From the NCBI GenBank assembly GCA_910580075.1, contig CAJTVR010000014.1:1-64000 (forward strand): a stretch of DNA of 64,000 bases, written 5' to 3'. Positions 37,832-45,788 of the stretch are shown one piece after another. The notes beneath the pieces are model-generated. The model had not been told where the DNA came from. It did no database searches and saw nothing but the letters and a program-made list of their open reading frames with translations. This stretch comes from an uncultured Eubacterium sp. GTDB taxonomy: Bacteria > Bacillota > Clostridia > Lachnospirales > Lachnospiraceae. The position numbers and the translations under genes are program-made. Positions within the stretch are counted from its first letter, which is position 1, and every line of letters starts with the position of its first letter.

Positions 37832-38212
37832 ATGTTAAAAAATAATGCCTATTCAGCATATGCAACAAACAAAATACTGACAGCAACACCAGCAGAATTA
37901 ACACTGATGTTATATGAAGGAGCAATTAAATTCTGTAACATCGCAGTAAAGGCTATCGAAGATAAAGATATAGAAAAAGCCCACACAAATATTGTGAAGG
38001 CAGAAAAAATTATTGAGGAATTTCAGGCTACACTGAATCATAAGTATGCCGTTGCAGAAGACTTTGATAATGTATACAATTATATCAGCGAACGTCTGCT
38101 TCAGGCCAATATGAAAAAAGATAAAGAAATATTAGAAGAAGTGCTGACGCATTTAAGGACAATGCGGGATACATGGAAAGAAGTAATGAAACTGGCCGCT
38201 GTTCAAAAATGA
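37832..38212 (+). CDS. fliS: Flagellin chaperone FliS
   Basis: 126 residues from the ATG at 37832 after CAGGGAGGA; an upstream in-frame ATG at 37745 gives an unlikely extension. FliS pattern NAYSAYATNKILTATPAELTLMLYEGAIKF. It prevents premature flagellin polymerisation. Confidence 0.94.
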   Translation: MLKNNAYSAYATNKILTATPAELTLMLYEGAIKFCNIAVKAIEDKDIEKAHTNIVKAEKIIEEFQATLNHKYAVAEDFDNVYNYISERLLQANMKKDKEILEEVLTHLRTMRDTWKEVMKLAAVQK

Positions 38213-38275
38213 TAAGCCTAAGAAAAAATGGATACAGCAGTGCGAATTACAGAATAAATAATCAGGGGTGCATAT

Positions 38276-38755
38276 ATGCAGGAACATGAATATCTGGAAA
38301 TTATGACGCAGAGTCTGACAAAGAAACTTACTGTACTGGGGGAAATCCGTAAAAAAAATGAAGAACAGCGGGTATTATTATTAGATGAAAACCTTGCTCC
38401 CGAAGATTTTGAAAAAAATATAGAAAGTAAAGCGAAACTTGTAGAAAGCCTGGAAATGCTCGATGAAGGGTTTGATAACCTGTATGACCGTTTACGTGAC
38501 GAAATTATTGGGAATAAAGAAAAATATGCAGACCAGATTCAGAAATTGCAGGAGCTGATTCGTGATATTACTGCAGCCAGCAGCAGCATTCAGGCTGAAG
38601 AGCAGAGGAATTACCAGCTGGCACAGCGTAAATTCAGTGATGTGAAAAAGCAGATTCGTGAAGTTAAATCCAGTCAGAGTGCGGTTCAGCAGTATTATAA
38701 AAATATGACAAAAGTAAATTATATTGATGCTCAGTTTATGGATGATAAGAAATAA
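38276..38755 (+). CDS. FliT/FlgN-like flagellar helical chaperone
   Basis: 159 residues, nearly all helical with coiled-coil heptads (LTKKLTVLGEIRKKNEEQRVLL..., NYQLAQRKFSDVKKQIREVK). Sixty bases after fliS and followed by a strong terminator, so it is the last gene of the operon, where fliT usually lies. Sequence resemblance is too weak to name it fliT firmly. Confidence 0.7.
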   Translation: MQEHEYLEIMTQSLTKKLTVLGEIRKKNEEQRVLLLDENLAPEDFEKNIESKAKLVESLEMLDEGFDNLYDRLRDEIIGNKEKYADQIQKLQELIRDITAASSSIQAEEQRNYQLAQRKFSDVKKQIREVKSSQSAVQQYYKNMTKVNYIDAQFMDDKK

Positions 38756-38785
38756 AATAAATAGATGAATGCATAGAGGGAAGAT

Positions 38786-38817
38786 GACCGGCTTTTATAG
38801 TGCCGGTCTTTTTTCTT
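38786..38817 (+). terminator. Terminator of the fliS operon
   Basis: GACCGGC (38786-38792) / GCCGGTC (38802-38808), followed by TTTTTTCTT. Confidence 0.9.
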
Positions 38818-38862
38818 GAAGAAAAATTCAAAAGCGGGTACTGCACTTGAAATTTGATACAA

Positions 38863-38891
38863 TTGACTTTGCTGTGCATCAGACATATAAT
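38863..38891 (+). promoter_or_regulatory. Strong sigma-A promoter at the head of the AT-rich island
   Basis: TTGACT, 17 bases, TATAAT. It marks the change from the flagellar operon to the island genes. Confidence 0.75.
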
Positions 38892-38965
38892 AGAGAAAAG
38901 TTATTGATAAATTAACAATCATTTTTAGTTTGAATTTATTTTTTAAAGAAAGGAGTGTAGGGTGA

Positions 38966-39151
38966 ATGGATGATTTAGAATTTATGGAAAATGATGATTT
39001 AGATTTAAATTATGAAACAATTATTGATACCTATTTACCATTGGTGCCAAAAGTCACTAGGAATCAGCCATTGCGCCCGCAGGACTTTTTAGACGTGTAT
39101 GAGTTAAAGCAGAAATATAAAAAGATATGTGAAAAGAAATTTGAGCCTTAA
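38966..39151 (+). CDS. Small acidic protein of unknown function
   Basis: 61 residues after AAAGGAGTG. Very acidic first third (DDLEFMENDDLDLNYE), then a Pro-rich bend (LVPKVTRNQPLRPQDF) and a basic tail. No family recognised. It has its own promoter, and a terminator stands between it and the next gene, so it can be made in excess over the downstream large genes. Acidic small proteins beside toxin genes can be inhibitors, but this is speculation. Confidence 0.7.
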   Translation: MDDLEFMENDDLDLNYETIIDTYLPLVPKVTRNQPLRPQDFLDVYELKQKYKKICEKKFEP

Positions 39152-39158
39152 CGAATCG

Positions 39159-39203
39159 CCTCTCAATATTTATAAATTATTATGAGTATTGAGAGGTATT
39201 TTT
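39159..39203 (+). terminator. Terminator after the small acidic gene
   Basis: CCTCTCAATA (39159-39168) / TATTGAGAGG (39187-39196), then TATTTTT. Some read-through is needed to transcribe the next genes, for which I find no separate promoter. Confidence 0.8.
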
Positions 39204-39238
39204 GCGGCTAAAAATAAAATTACAGGAGAAAATCGGTT

Positions 39239-42200
39239 ATGGAGATGGAGAACGACAGAAAAACAAACTACAATGTACACAACCTGACATTTATAAGAAA
39301 TAACAGTTATCCGCAAAGAATAAATTTTGACAAAGAGCATAACTGTTTTTTTATGATGGACTATTATAATCTTCTGAAGGAAAGAAAACTTAGGGATCAG
39401 ATAGAAGGGTATACGGTACTTGTAGGAGGGTATAAAGACGAAAATAATGCTGTTGCAAAAAGAATTATGGGAGTTTATTCAGAATTAGAAGAGGATTTTC
39501 AGGATGAACAGGTATTTCAGACAGCAGCAGCTGAACAAAGTACGACCTCGGCTCATCCATTTCTTGGAATTATTCAGGTGTACATTACAGATTATATGTG
39601 GAAAAAAAATAATAAATCAATGCGTGCATCAGGTATTGACGATTATCTGGAGTCCTATAAAGAACAGATTGTGCATTGCCTTAAATCTGTTTTGGATACG
39701 CATGATTTCGTACATATTTATAGAACAATTACATCAGAAGATTTTTGTATTATCATCCGTACTGCGAAGGTTAGAAAAATATATCAGGCTGCGTTGCAGA
39801 TTATGGGAATAAAAAATGCACAGCAAAAGAGAGTTTTTTTTACTTATACTAATATTGGTATAGAATGTGTAAAAAGCGGGGAAGAAAATAACCCGGACTA
39901 TCCTCTGCATTTTCTGCCTCTACATAAATCTGTAAGGGATAATAATGGTGATGCCAATTTTGTACTGAGATTTCGAATTGAGATCGAGGCTTTGGAGGAA
40001 ATACAGGCTTTAGAGTTTCAACAGAAAAATCAGGATGAAACTGCCGGCCAGGTCGTTATAGAAGCAGTTAATGGAATGGTTGGCAGGTATGATCTGGTTA
40101 TAAAGCTTGAAATGTCTGAATTTATGGAAATTTATCCTTATTTATGTCTGAATATTGCAGGATATAAAATTATGACAGCGGATTTAGAGAAAATTAAAAG
40201 TCCGCTGGCGAAAATTGTTGCAGAAAAAATGGATATTGGAATTATTCAGACTATAAATACGCGGATAATTATGGATATATATGCTAAGAAGAAATCAACA
40301 AATGCGAATGCGGTTTCTTCACTCGATATACAGGATACAAATGGAATAAAGAAGCGTACGGAAAAGGTCATGAACTTATATAACGAATTTAAAAATAAGC
40401 ATGATATTAGATTTTTTGCAGATAAGTATCGTTATGTAGAATTGACAAGAATGCTGGATACGTTGATTTTTTCTTATGAAAACCTTGCTTATGAGATTGA
40501 CACACACATTAACTGGTTTATATGCAGCCAGTATTTAGAAAACTTTTTTCAGAGTATGATTTCATATATGGATTCCCTGCGGCATATTTCTGAACTTCGG
40601 GGGATTGACAAATTTTTAAATGAATTTCAGGCATTTGTAAGTGCCTTTGATATTTATCTTCGCCTTTTACAGGGAATCAATCAGAATACGATTCAGTCTC
40701 CGCGATATGATATCAGTGCACCTATTGACGGACAGAAGTTTATTATGGCGTATGGAGAATTTATTGACTCGGTACATGAGGAATATCGTAACGACGAATG
40801 GGATAAAAAAGGAAAGAATGCATGCTGCGAAAAAAGAAGAGTTGAAAATACAATTATTTATCCGGACCTGACAGTTAAAAATCTGGAATTAATGGAAGTA
40901 TTTAATTATGACAAAGTTAAAAATATAAAAGAAACAGATGAAAAACCGGCAATACTTCTCTGTAAGATACCGATGTTTGAATATTTTGAACGGCCGTATG
41001 ATTTGATTCCTCTCATTCTTCATGAGATCGGTCATCATATGCTGATATTGAAAAGAGATATAAGAAATAAATTTCTAGTTAAGAGGATTTTTAAGCTAAT
41101 TGCTGAGGCAGCAGTTCAAGAGGTGCAGAGCCGTTTTGTAAAGAATGGATATGGAAACAGAGCGGATGCATTAACAAAGGCGATAATAGAAAGCCTTGCT
41201 GAAGCGCTGACAGAAAGCTTTGAAGAAAAATGTCCTAATTATGATCAGTATGTATTTCTTCATCTTAAACAAAGGATCACAAGCTTTGTCTTTAGATATT
41301 TTGAAGATGATGAGTACAGGCAGAATAATCGGTCTACACAGGAAACCATTAATGAACAATTTGAGATTCTAATCAGCGAGCTATATGAAGATGACACAGT
41401 TGTTATAAATGAATATCGAAATATTAATTCTGAAAAAAAAGGGTCTGAAAAGCATAATAAAATGAAAACGCTTAGTGAACATCGAAATATTGATTCTGAA
41501 GAAAAAGAGTTTGAAAAGCATGATAAAATGAAAGCGTTTGTTGAAAAATTATTAAGCTGGATTAACGATCTGACTATTAAAGATACACAACCGATTGTTT
41601 TAGAAGAACTGAGGATTTTTAATAGTCAGGAGGAGTTAGACCATTATCTGCTTTGTTGGGCCCAAAAACATGAAACAGAAATTTTGAAGATGGAATTAGG
41701 AAATGCAGAAGAAAAAAAGCAGTTAATTAAAAATTATCTGGAACTTGTAAAAAGAACATATTTGCTTTATGAGGATGATTTCCGTATTCGGAAAAACCGT
41801 GCTGAAAATTATAGAGAAAATCTGGCAAAAAAGTTAGCACGAAAAGCAAAAATGCAATATGAGAATTTTTTAAATGAAGACCAATATTATTACATATATG
41901 ATCAAGATAAAATGAAAAAAGCTGCATTCTGGGAATTAAAAAAAACAGACCGTTCAGAAAAACGTTTTATGGAAGCTATGGAATGCATAGATTCAGCGAT
42001 AATTATGAGAGCGATTCAGTTTAGTTTAACAAACTACAGAGAGGTCTGTGCGGACTTAATCATGTGTAAATGGCTTGGACTTAGCAGTTTTGGGTATTTT
42101 AGACAGGCTGTTGCTCTGGCTCCGAGAATGCAGGGTTATGCGGGACAGATAGAGCATGGAGCAATGCATTTTGAACGTATTAGGACGGTTTTAGCAGTAT

Positions 42201-42859
42201 TAGCCTCAATAGAAAGATCTGATATCAAAACCCAAAAAGGTTTCAAAATAAAAGAAATCGATTTATCTAAATTGCAAAAAAACATCTGGGAATATATAAA
42301 AAAGACTGTGATATGTGCGAAAGAACGTATATGGACCTCTATGAAGCTTGACGACAGTCTGGATATAGAAGATGCACAAAAAAAATTAAGTCAGTTTTTT
42401 GAAAAGGTTTCAGAACATATACAGGTATTGGAGGAACAAGTTATAGAGAACAAAAAAATTGTCTGGGAGGAAAGCATATGGGACCGGTTTTACAAAAAAG
42501 ATTCTGAATTTGAGGAAATGTACGATTATTTTTTGTTTTTTTATAAAGAAGCAAATATATTTAAGCGTTTGTATGATATGCTGGATGCATATAGCAGAAT
42601 ACAGATTAGTAACAAACTGTATGTTGAGTCTGAAGTATTTCAGCATACTCTGTGTATATATAGAAATGCTACAAAAGGAAGTAAAATTCATAAGGTGGTA
42701 AAAGAAGTGGCAGACTTTTATAACAAACCAGAATCAGAGAAGAAAACAAATGCACAAAAGATGACAGATATGCTTTGTTTTGTACAAGACTATTATTATT
42801 GCAACAGAATAAAAAAAGCGGGGGAGAGTAAATGCGTACTTGGTATGCCAAAAGCCTGA
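39239..42859 (+). CDS. Large uncharacterised protein with a HEIGHH metalloprotease motif
   Basis: 1206 residues; site CAGGAGAAAA. HEIGHH at 595-600 within a hydrophobic helix (PLILHEIGHHMLI) is a zinc-protease HExxH; a possible third ligand is Glu935 in REVCADLIMCKWLG, the ExxAD pattern many such proteins have. No signal peptide or membrane segment, so it acts in the cytoplasm. Charged and helical throughout. A 22-residue tandem repeat lies at 724-767 (66 bases each; EYRNINSEKKGSEKHNKMK, then EHRNIDSEEKEFEKHDKMK). Its end overlaps the FRG-domain gene by 28 bases, so the two are coupled. Base composition is more AT-rich than the flanking flagellar genes. I do not recognise a named family; protease activity is inferred from the motif. 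Confidence 0.8.
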   Translation: MEMENDRKTNYNVHNLTFIRNNSYPQRINFDKEHNCFFMMDYYNLLKERKLRDQIEGYTVLVGGYKDENNAVAKRIMGVYSELEEDFQDEQVFQTAAAEQSTTSAHPFLGIIQVYITDYMWKKNNKSMRASGIDDYLESYKEQIVHCLKSVLDTHDFVHIYRTITSEDFCIIIRTAKVRKIYQAALQIMGIKNAQQKRVFFTYTNIGIECVKSGEENNPDYPLHFLPLHKSVRDNNGDANFVLRFRIEIEALEEIQALEFQQKNQDETAGQVVIEAVNGMVGRYDLVIKLEMSEFMEIYPYLCLNIAGYKIMTADLEKIKSPLAKIVAEKMDIGIIQTINTRIIMDIYAKKKSTNANAVSSLDIQDTNGIKKRTEKVMNLYNEFKNKHDIRFFADKYRYVELTRMLDTLIFSYENLAYEIDTHINWFICSQYLENFFQSMISYMDSLRHISELRGIDKFLNEFQAFVSAFDIYLRLLQGINQNTIQSPRYDISAPIDGQKFIMAYGEFIDSVHEEYRNDEWDKKGKNACCEKRRVENTIIYPDLTVKNLELMEVFNYDKVKNIKETDEKPAILLCKIPMFEYFERPYDLIPLILHEIGHHMLILKRDIRNKFLVKRIFKLIAEAAVQEVQSRFVKNGYGNRADALTKAIIESLAEALTESFEEKCPNYDQYVFLHLKQRITSFVFRYFEDDEYRQNNRSTQETINEQFEILISELYEDDTVVINEYRNINSEKKGSEKHNKMKTLSEHRNIDSEEKEFEKHDKMKAFVEKLLSWINDLTIKDTQPIVLEELRIFNSQEELDHYLLCWAQKHETEILKMELGNAEEKKQLIKNYLELVKRTYLLYEDDFRIRKNRAENYRENLAKKLARKAKMQYENFLNEDQYYYIYDQDKMKKAAFWELKKTDRSEKRFMEAMECIDSAIIMRAIQFSLTNYREVCADLIMCKWLGLSSFGYFRQAVALAPRMQGYAGQIEHGAMHFERIRTVLAVLASIERSDIKTQKGFKIKEIDLSKLQKNIWEYIKKTVICAKERIWTSMKLDDSLDIEDAQKKLSQFFEKVSEHIQVLEEQVIENKKIVWEESIWDRFYKKDSEFEEMYDYFLFFYKEANIFKRLYDMLDAYSRIQISNKLYVESEVFQHTLCIYRNATKGSKIHKVVKEVADFYNKPESEKKTNAQKMTDMLCFVQDYYYCNRIKKAGESKCVLGMPKA

Positions 42860-43896
42860 ATGAATATATTAAAATTATTGAGATCATCTCTCAAAAACAA
42901 AGGAATGCGGGGAGAAAATCTGTTCTCTGGTTTCGCGGACAGGAACAGACAGATACATACTACTATCTTGAACCCAATATTTACCGGAATATTTCTTCTG
43001 GAAAGGAAAATAATCAGAGAAATAAGGAAAAAACATATGGAACGTTATGGCTGAAAGAGGAATACAGATACCAGCATTTTGCAGCACGCAATTATGATAA
43101 AATACAGAATATGCCGGATTCGATGATAGAATGGCAGGAAGTGATGCAGCATTATTTTTCTAAAACAAGATTAATGGACTGGAGTGAATCTGCAATTGTT
43201 GCACTAAATTTTGCATTAGAGGCATATATCAATCCATTAGAAGATCATGAAATATTATATAAACGAAGGCATAATGCACCTGTAATCTGGGTATTGAATC
43301 CCGTCGAGTTAAACAGAAAAGTATATGAATGCTTCAAAAAAAGGAACTATCTGATTTCCGATGCAATGAAAGGTGTTAAGAAAAAATTTATTAATAATAT
43401 TATTAATGAGATAAAAAATCATGAAGAATTATATTTCCTGTTAAATAATGATGGAAATGCTGGAGTGAATGGATTAGTAAGCTTATCAGGACTGGAATTT
43501 TTGAGAAAAGCATATAGCGGTTCTATGAAAGACGCCATAAAAAACAATAGTTTTAATCCGTTTTTTTACTTAATACTGCGCTATTATTCTGATGGACTAG
43601 CTGTTCATACGGATGAACTGACACCTCTTGCGATTATACACCCGCACCATACTATGCGGATTCATGAGCAAAAAGGAGCTTTTACCGTATTTCCGTACTA
43701 TTATATATCAAAGAAATCATCCAAAGTGCATCCTTATGCTATGGAACTCATGCCATTGTGTAAACCGTGTCTGGAGAAAATAGTTATTATGGATTCAGAT
43801 GGAATGGCAGAGCAGTTAAAAGAAATAGGCGTTAAAAGATCACATTTATATCCAGAAATGGAAATTGTAACAAAAGATTTTGAGTATATGAAGTAA
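42832..43896 (+). CDS. FRG-domain protein
   Basis: 354 residues; start ATG inside the upstream gene after GGGGGAGAG. The N-terminal half has the FRG-domain pattern: VLWFRGQEQ near residue 29, YLEPNIYRN, WQEVMQHYFSKTRLMDWSESAIVALNFALEA. The domain is named from this motif; its biochemistry is not known to me, but it is frequent in accessory and phage-linked genes. The C-terminal half ends in a basic/hydrophobic segment with PHHTMRIHEQKGAFTVFP, also seen in FRG proteins. Coupled to the HEIGHH protein gene, which suggests a two-part system. Confidence 0.82.
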   Translation: MRTWYAKSLNEYIKIIEIISQKQRNAGRKSVLWFRGQEQTDTYYYLEPNIYRNISSGKENNQRNKEKTYGTLWLKEEYRYQHFAARNYDKIQNMPDSMIEWQEVMQHYFSKTRLMDWSESAIVALNFALEAYINPLEDHEILYKRRHNAPVIWVLNPVELNRKVYECFKKRNYLISDAMKGVKKKFINNIINEIKNHEELYFLLNNDGNAGVNGLVSLSGLEFLRKAYSGSMKDAIKNNSFNPFFYLILRYYSDGLAVHTDELTPLAIIHPHHTMRIHEQKGAFTVFPYYYISKKSSKVHPYAMELMPLCKPCLEKIVIMDSDGMAEQLKEIGVKRSHLYPEMEIVTKDFEYMK

Positions 43897-43920
43897 ATTA
43901 CAAAAATTATTTGTGCCTGC

Positions 43921-43950
43921 TTGACAGCATGGATTCTGTTCGACTATAAT
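43921..43950 (+). promoter_or_regulatory. Sigma-A promoter of the XRE gene
   Basis: TTGACA, 18 bases, TATAAT, 55 bases before the start codon. Confidence 0.75.
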
Positions 43951-44004
43951 TTGTTAAAAGATGAATAATATTTCAATAAATGATAGCCGGAAGAAGGTGT
44001 TAGG

Positions 44005-44640
44005 ATGAGGCCTGTCAATGAAATGATTGATGAACTGGTTGCTAATATTCGGTATATATGTAAGGAAAAAAATATATCCATTTCTCAGATGGAAGCAGAT
44101 CTGGGCTTTAGTCCTGGCTTAATCAGCCGCTGGAATAAAACAAAGACAAGTCCGTCTTTTGATAAAATTGTAGCAATTATGAATTATTTAAATGTTACAT
44201 TTGATGAGCTGATGTCTGGAATAGCCCAGGATGAAGATGTACATAATGCATCAAATTACCGAAAAAATATTGAAATTTGTGAAAAGTTAATAAAAGACAG
44301 TGAAAGCGGGCGGATAAAGTGGCATGAACTGGAAGAAGACGGACCAGTTCATATTACGAGCGAAGAGATATTTCCTGACTGGTTTTCATATCGGTTTCAT
44401 GTTGTTTATTATGCTGATTTTGTTAAGGGATATTTTTTACTAGCAGTGCGTTATCATGATAAAAAACTGGATCTGAATCTGAGCTTATATAAACTTTCTG
44501 AAGATGGATGGAACCCGAAACAAATGAATGTCAGGGATTCATATATAAAAAAATTATTAAAATATGCAGATCATGAGCTGTTTATGGATATATCACAGAA
44601 GAAGGAGGAACAGCTGGAGGATGATTATCTGGCATTTTAA
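44005..44640 (+). CDS. XRE-family regulator with unknown C-terminal domain
   Basis: 211 residues. Helix-turn-helix at about 20-65 (ISISQMEADLGFSPGLISRWNKTKTSPSFDKI). Residues 85-211 are a separate alpha/beta domain (FSYRFHVVYYADFVKGYFLLAVRYHD) that I do not recognise. It lies directly after the FRG gene in the same direction with its own promoter, so it may control the island genes. Confidence 0.82.
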   Translation: MRPVNEMIDELVANIRYICKEKNISISQMEADLGFSPGLISRWNKTKTSPSFDKIVAIMNYLNVTFDELMSGIAQDEDVHNASNYRKNIEICEKLIKDSESGRIKWHELEEDGPVHITSEEIFPDWFSYRFHVVYYADFVKGYFLLAVRYHDKKLDLNLSLYKLSEDGWNPKQMNVRDSYIKKLLKYADHELFMDISQKKEEQLEDDYLAF

Positions 44641-44754
44641 GTAACAAATACTAATTGTTTCTGACAGGTATCATAGCTGCAGTGCTGGTTAGTGATAAAT
44701 TAGGGCGTTGTCATCTTCGGGTTTCAGGATGAGGTCGCCCGTAAGCGACGGAGA

Positions 44755-44804
44755 AAAATAAGATCCCGGCACTGCATCTTCCAGCAGTACCGGGATCTTA
44801 TTTT
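44755..44804. terminator. Two-way terminator between XRE and Rpn genes
   Basis: AAAATAAGATCCCGGCACTGC with GCAGTACCGGGATCTTATTTT: about 20 base pairs with one mismatch, A-run before and T-run after, so it can end both convergent transcripts. Confidence 0.88.
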
Positions 44805-45721
44805 ACAAGTATTTTTTTAGAAGCTTCGGAACTTAAGCGGTATTGTTCCTGGATTTTATCCAGGATGACTTGCTGGGGGATATCCAGGTTTTTCAGGATC
44901 GAGACGGTATCCCGGATACCTTTTTCCCTTCCTTCAGCCATGCCTTCTCTCTTGAAGGTTTTTGCTTCATATTCCAGAACCTTTCCGTCCAGAACCGCGC
45001 TCACTCCTTTCCTGACAGCATTGTGCCTGGCAGCGATGTGTTCCAGTACTTTTTCCGACATGTCCTCAATCGTGCATTTCACGTATTCGCTGATCCTGGC
45101 GATTTCAGCAAGCTCATCCAGCCTGTTTCTGATATCAGCGTATTCCTCATGCAGTTCCTTCAGCCTGGCAGCATCTTTTTCATATTTCTTGAAGCGGTCT
45201 TCGTGGGAGAAAATATAAAAGGGCAGTAGGAAGAGCAGGTTTTTATCAAAAATTTTCTGCAGGGAGAAGCGCTGGGATTTTAATGCAGGGATTTCATATT
45301 CCAGAGAGCCGCCAGGAGTCTCGATCCGGATTCTGAGGGTATCCGGGGTGGAAGGGCGGCATCTGAGGTAAAGCACGGCGGAATGCGGAAGCGTAATCGT
45401 AAGGGTATTTCCGCGGACCAGTCCTTCATCAAGTGCAATCTGGGTCCTGTATTCAAAGAACCTGAGCAGCATGCTGCTGTCAGGGCTGCTCTGGCATTCC
45501 AGATGATACCTTTTAGTAGCTTTTCCCTGTATTTTAAAGCTGCTGTCTGTAATCTGCTCATCCTCAGTCCCGCCCTGGCGGTTGAGGAAATGCTCGTTTG
45601 GGGAGAAAAAGATCTCCTCGTCTCCTGAGTACTGCTCTCCAAATACATGGCTGATGACGGGGAGCATCAGGGAAGTGCAGTCATTCAGCAGTGTCCGGAA
45701 CACATCGTCATAGAGAAACAT
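44798..45721 (-). CDS. Rpn-family (PD-(D/E)XK) recombination-promoting nuclease/putative transposase
   Basis: 307 residues. Starts FLYDDVFRTLLND; nuclease core with ITDSSF (Asp near 59) and YHLECQSS (ExQ, near 75), then LRFFEYRTQIAL, the pattern of the Rpn/YhgA-like family. C-terminal part is helical. A stop codon lies four codons before the ATG, and the ATG is inside a 17-bp stem with no clear ribosome binding site, so the N-terminus may have been cut by the hairpin and translation may be low. Confidence 0.8.
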   Translation of the reverse strand: MFLYDDVFRTLLNDCTSLMLPVISHVFGEQYSGDEEIFFSPNEHFLNRQGGTEDEQITDSSFKIQGKATKRYHLECQSSPDSSMLLRFFEYRTQIALDEGLVRGNTLTITLPHSAVLYLRCRPSTPDTLRIRIETPGGSLEYEIPALKSQRFSLQKIFDKNLLFLLPFYIFSHEDRFKKYEKDAARLKELHEEYADIRNRLDELAEIARISEYVKCTIEDMSEKVLEHIAARHNAVRKGVSAVLDGKVLEYEAKTFKREGMAEGREKGIRDTVSILKNLDIPQQVILDKIQEQYRLSSEASKKILVK

Positions 45722-45762
45722 CCAGGCTTGTCAGATAAAAACATGCTGACAGGCCTGGATGT
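45718..45762. other. Strong inverted repeat over the Rpn start codon
   Basis: ACATCCAGGCTTGTCAG (45718-45734) pairs with CTGACAGGCCTGGATGT (45746-45762), one G-T pair; TATTTTTATG follows on the plus strand. It lies just after the giant flagellin gene on the minus strand and may be its terminator. Confidence 0.75.
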
Positions 45763-45788
45763 ATTTTTATGAGATACTGTTGGAAAAG

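Noticed and set aside
41408..41539. Repeats as a CRISPR array or VNTR element
   Set aside because: Only two units, in frame in a coding region, with no spacers.
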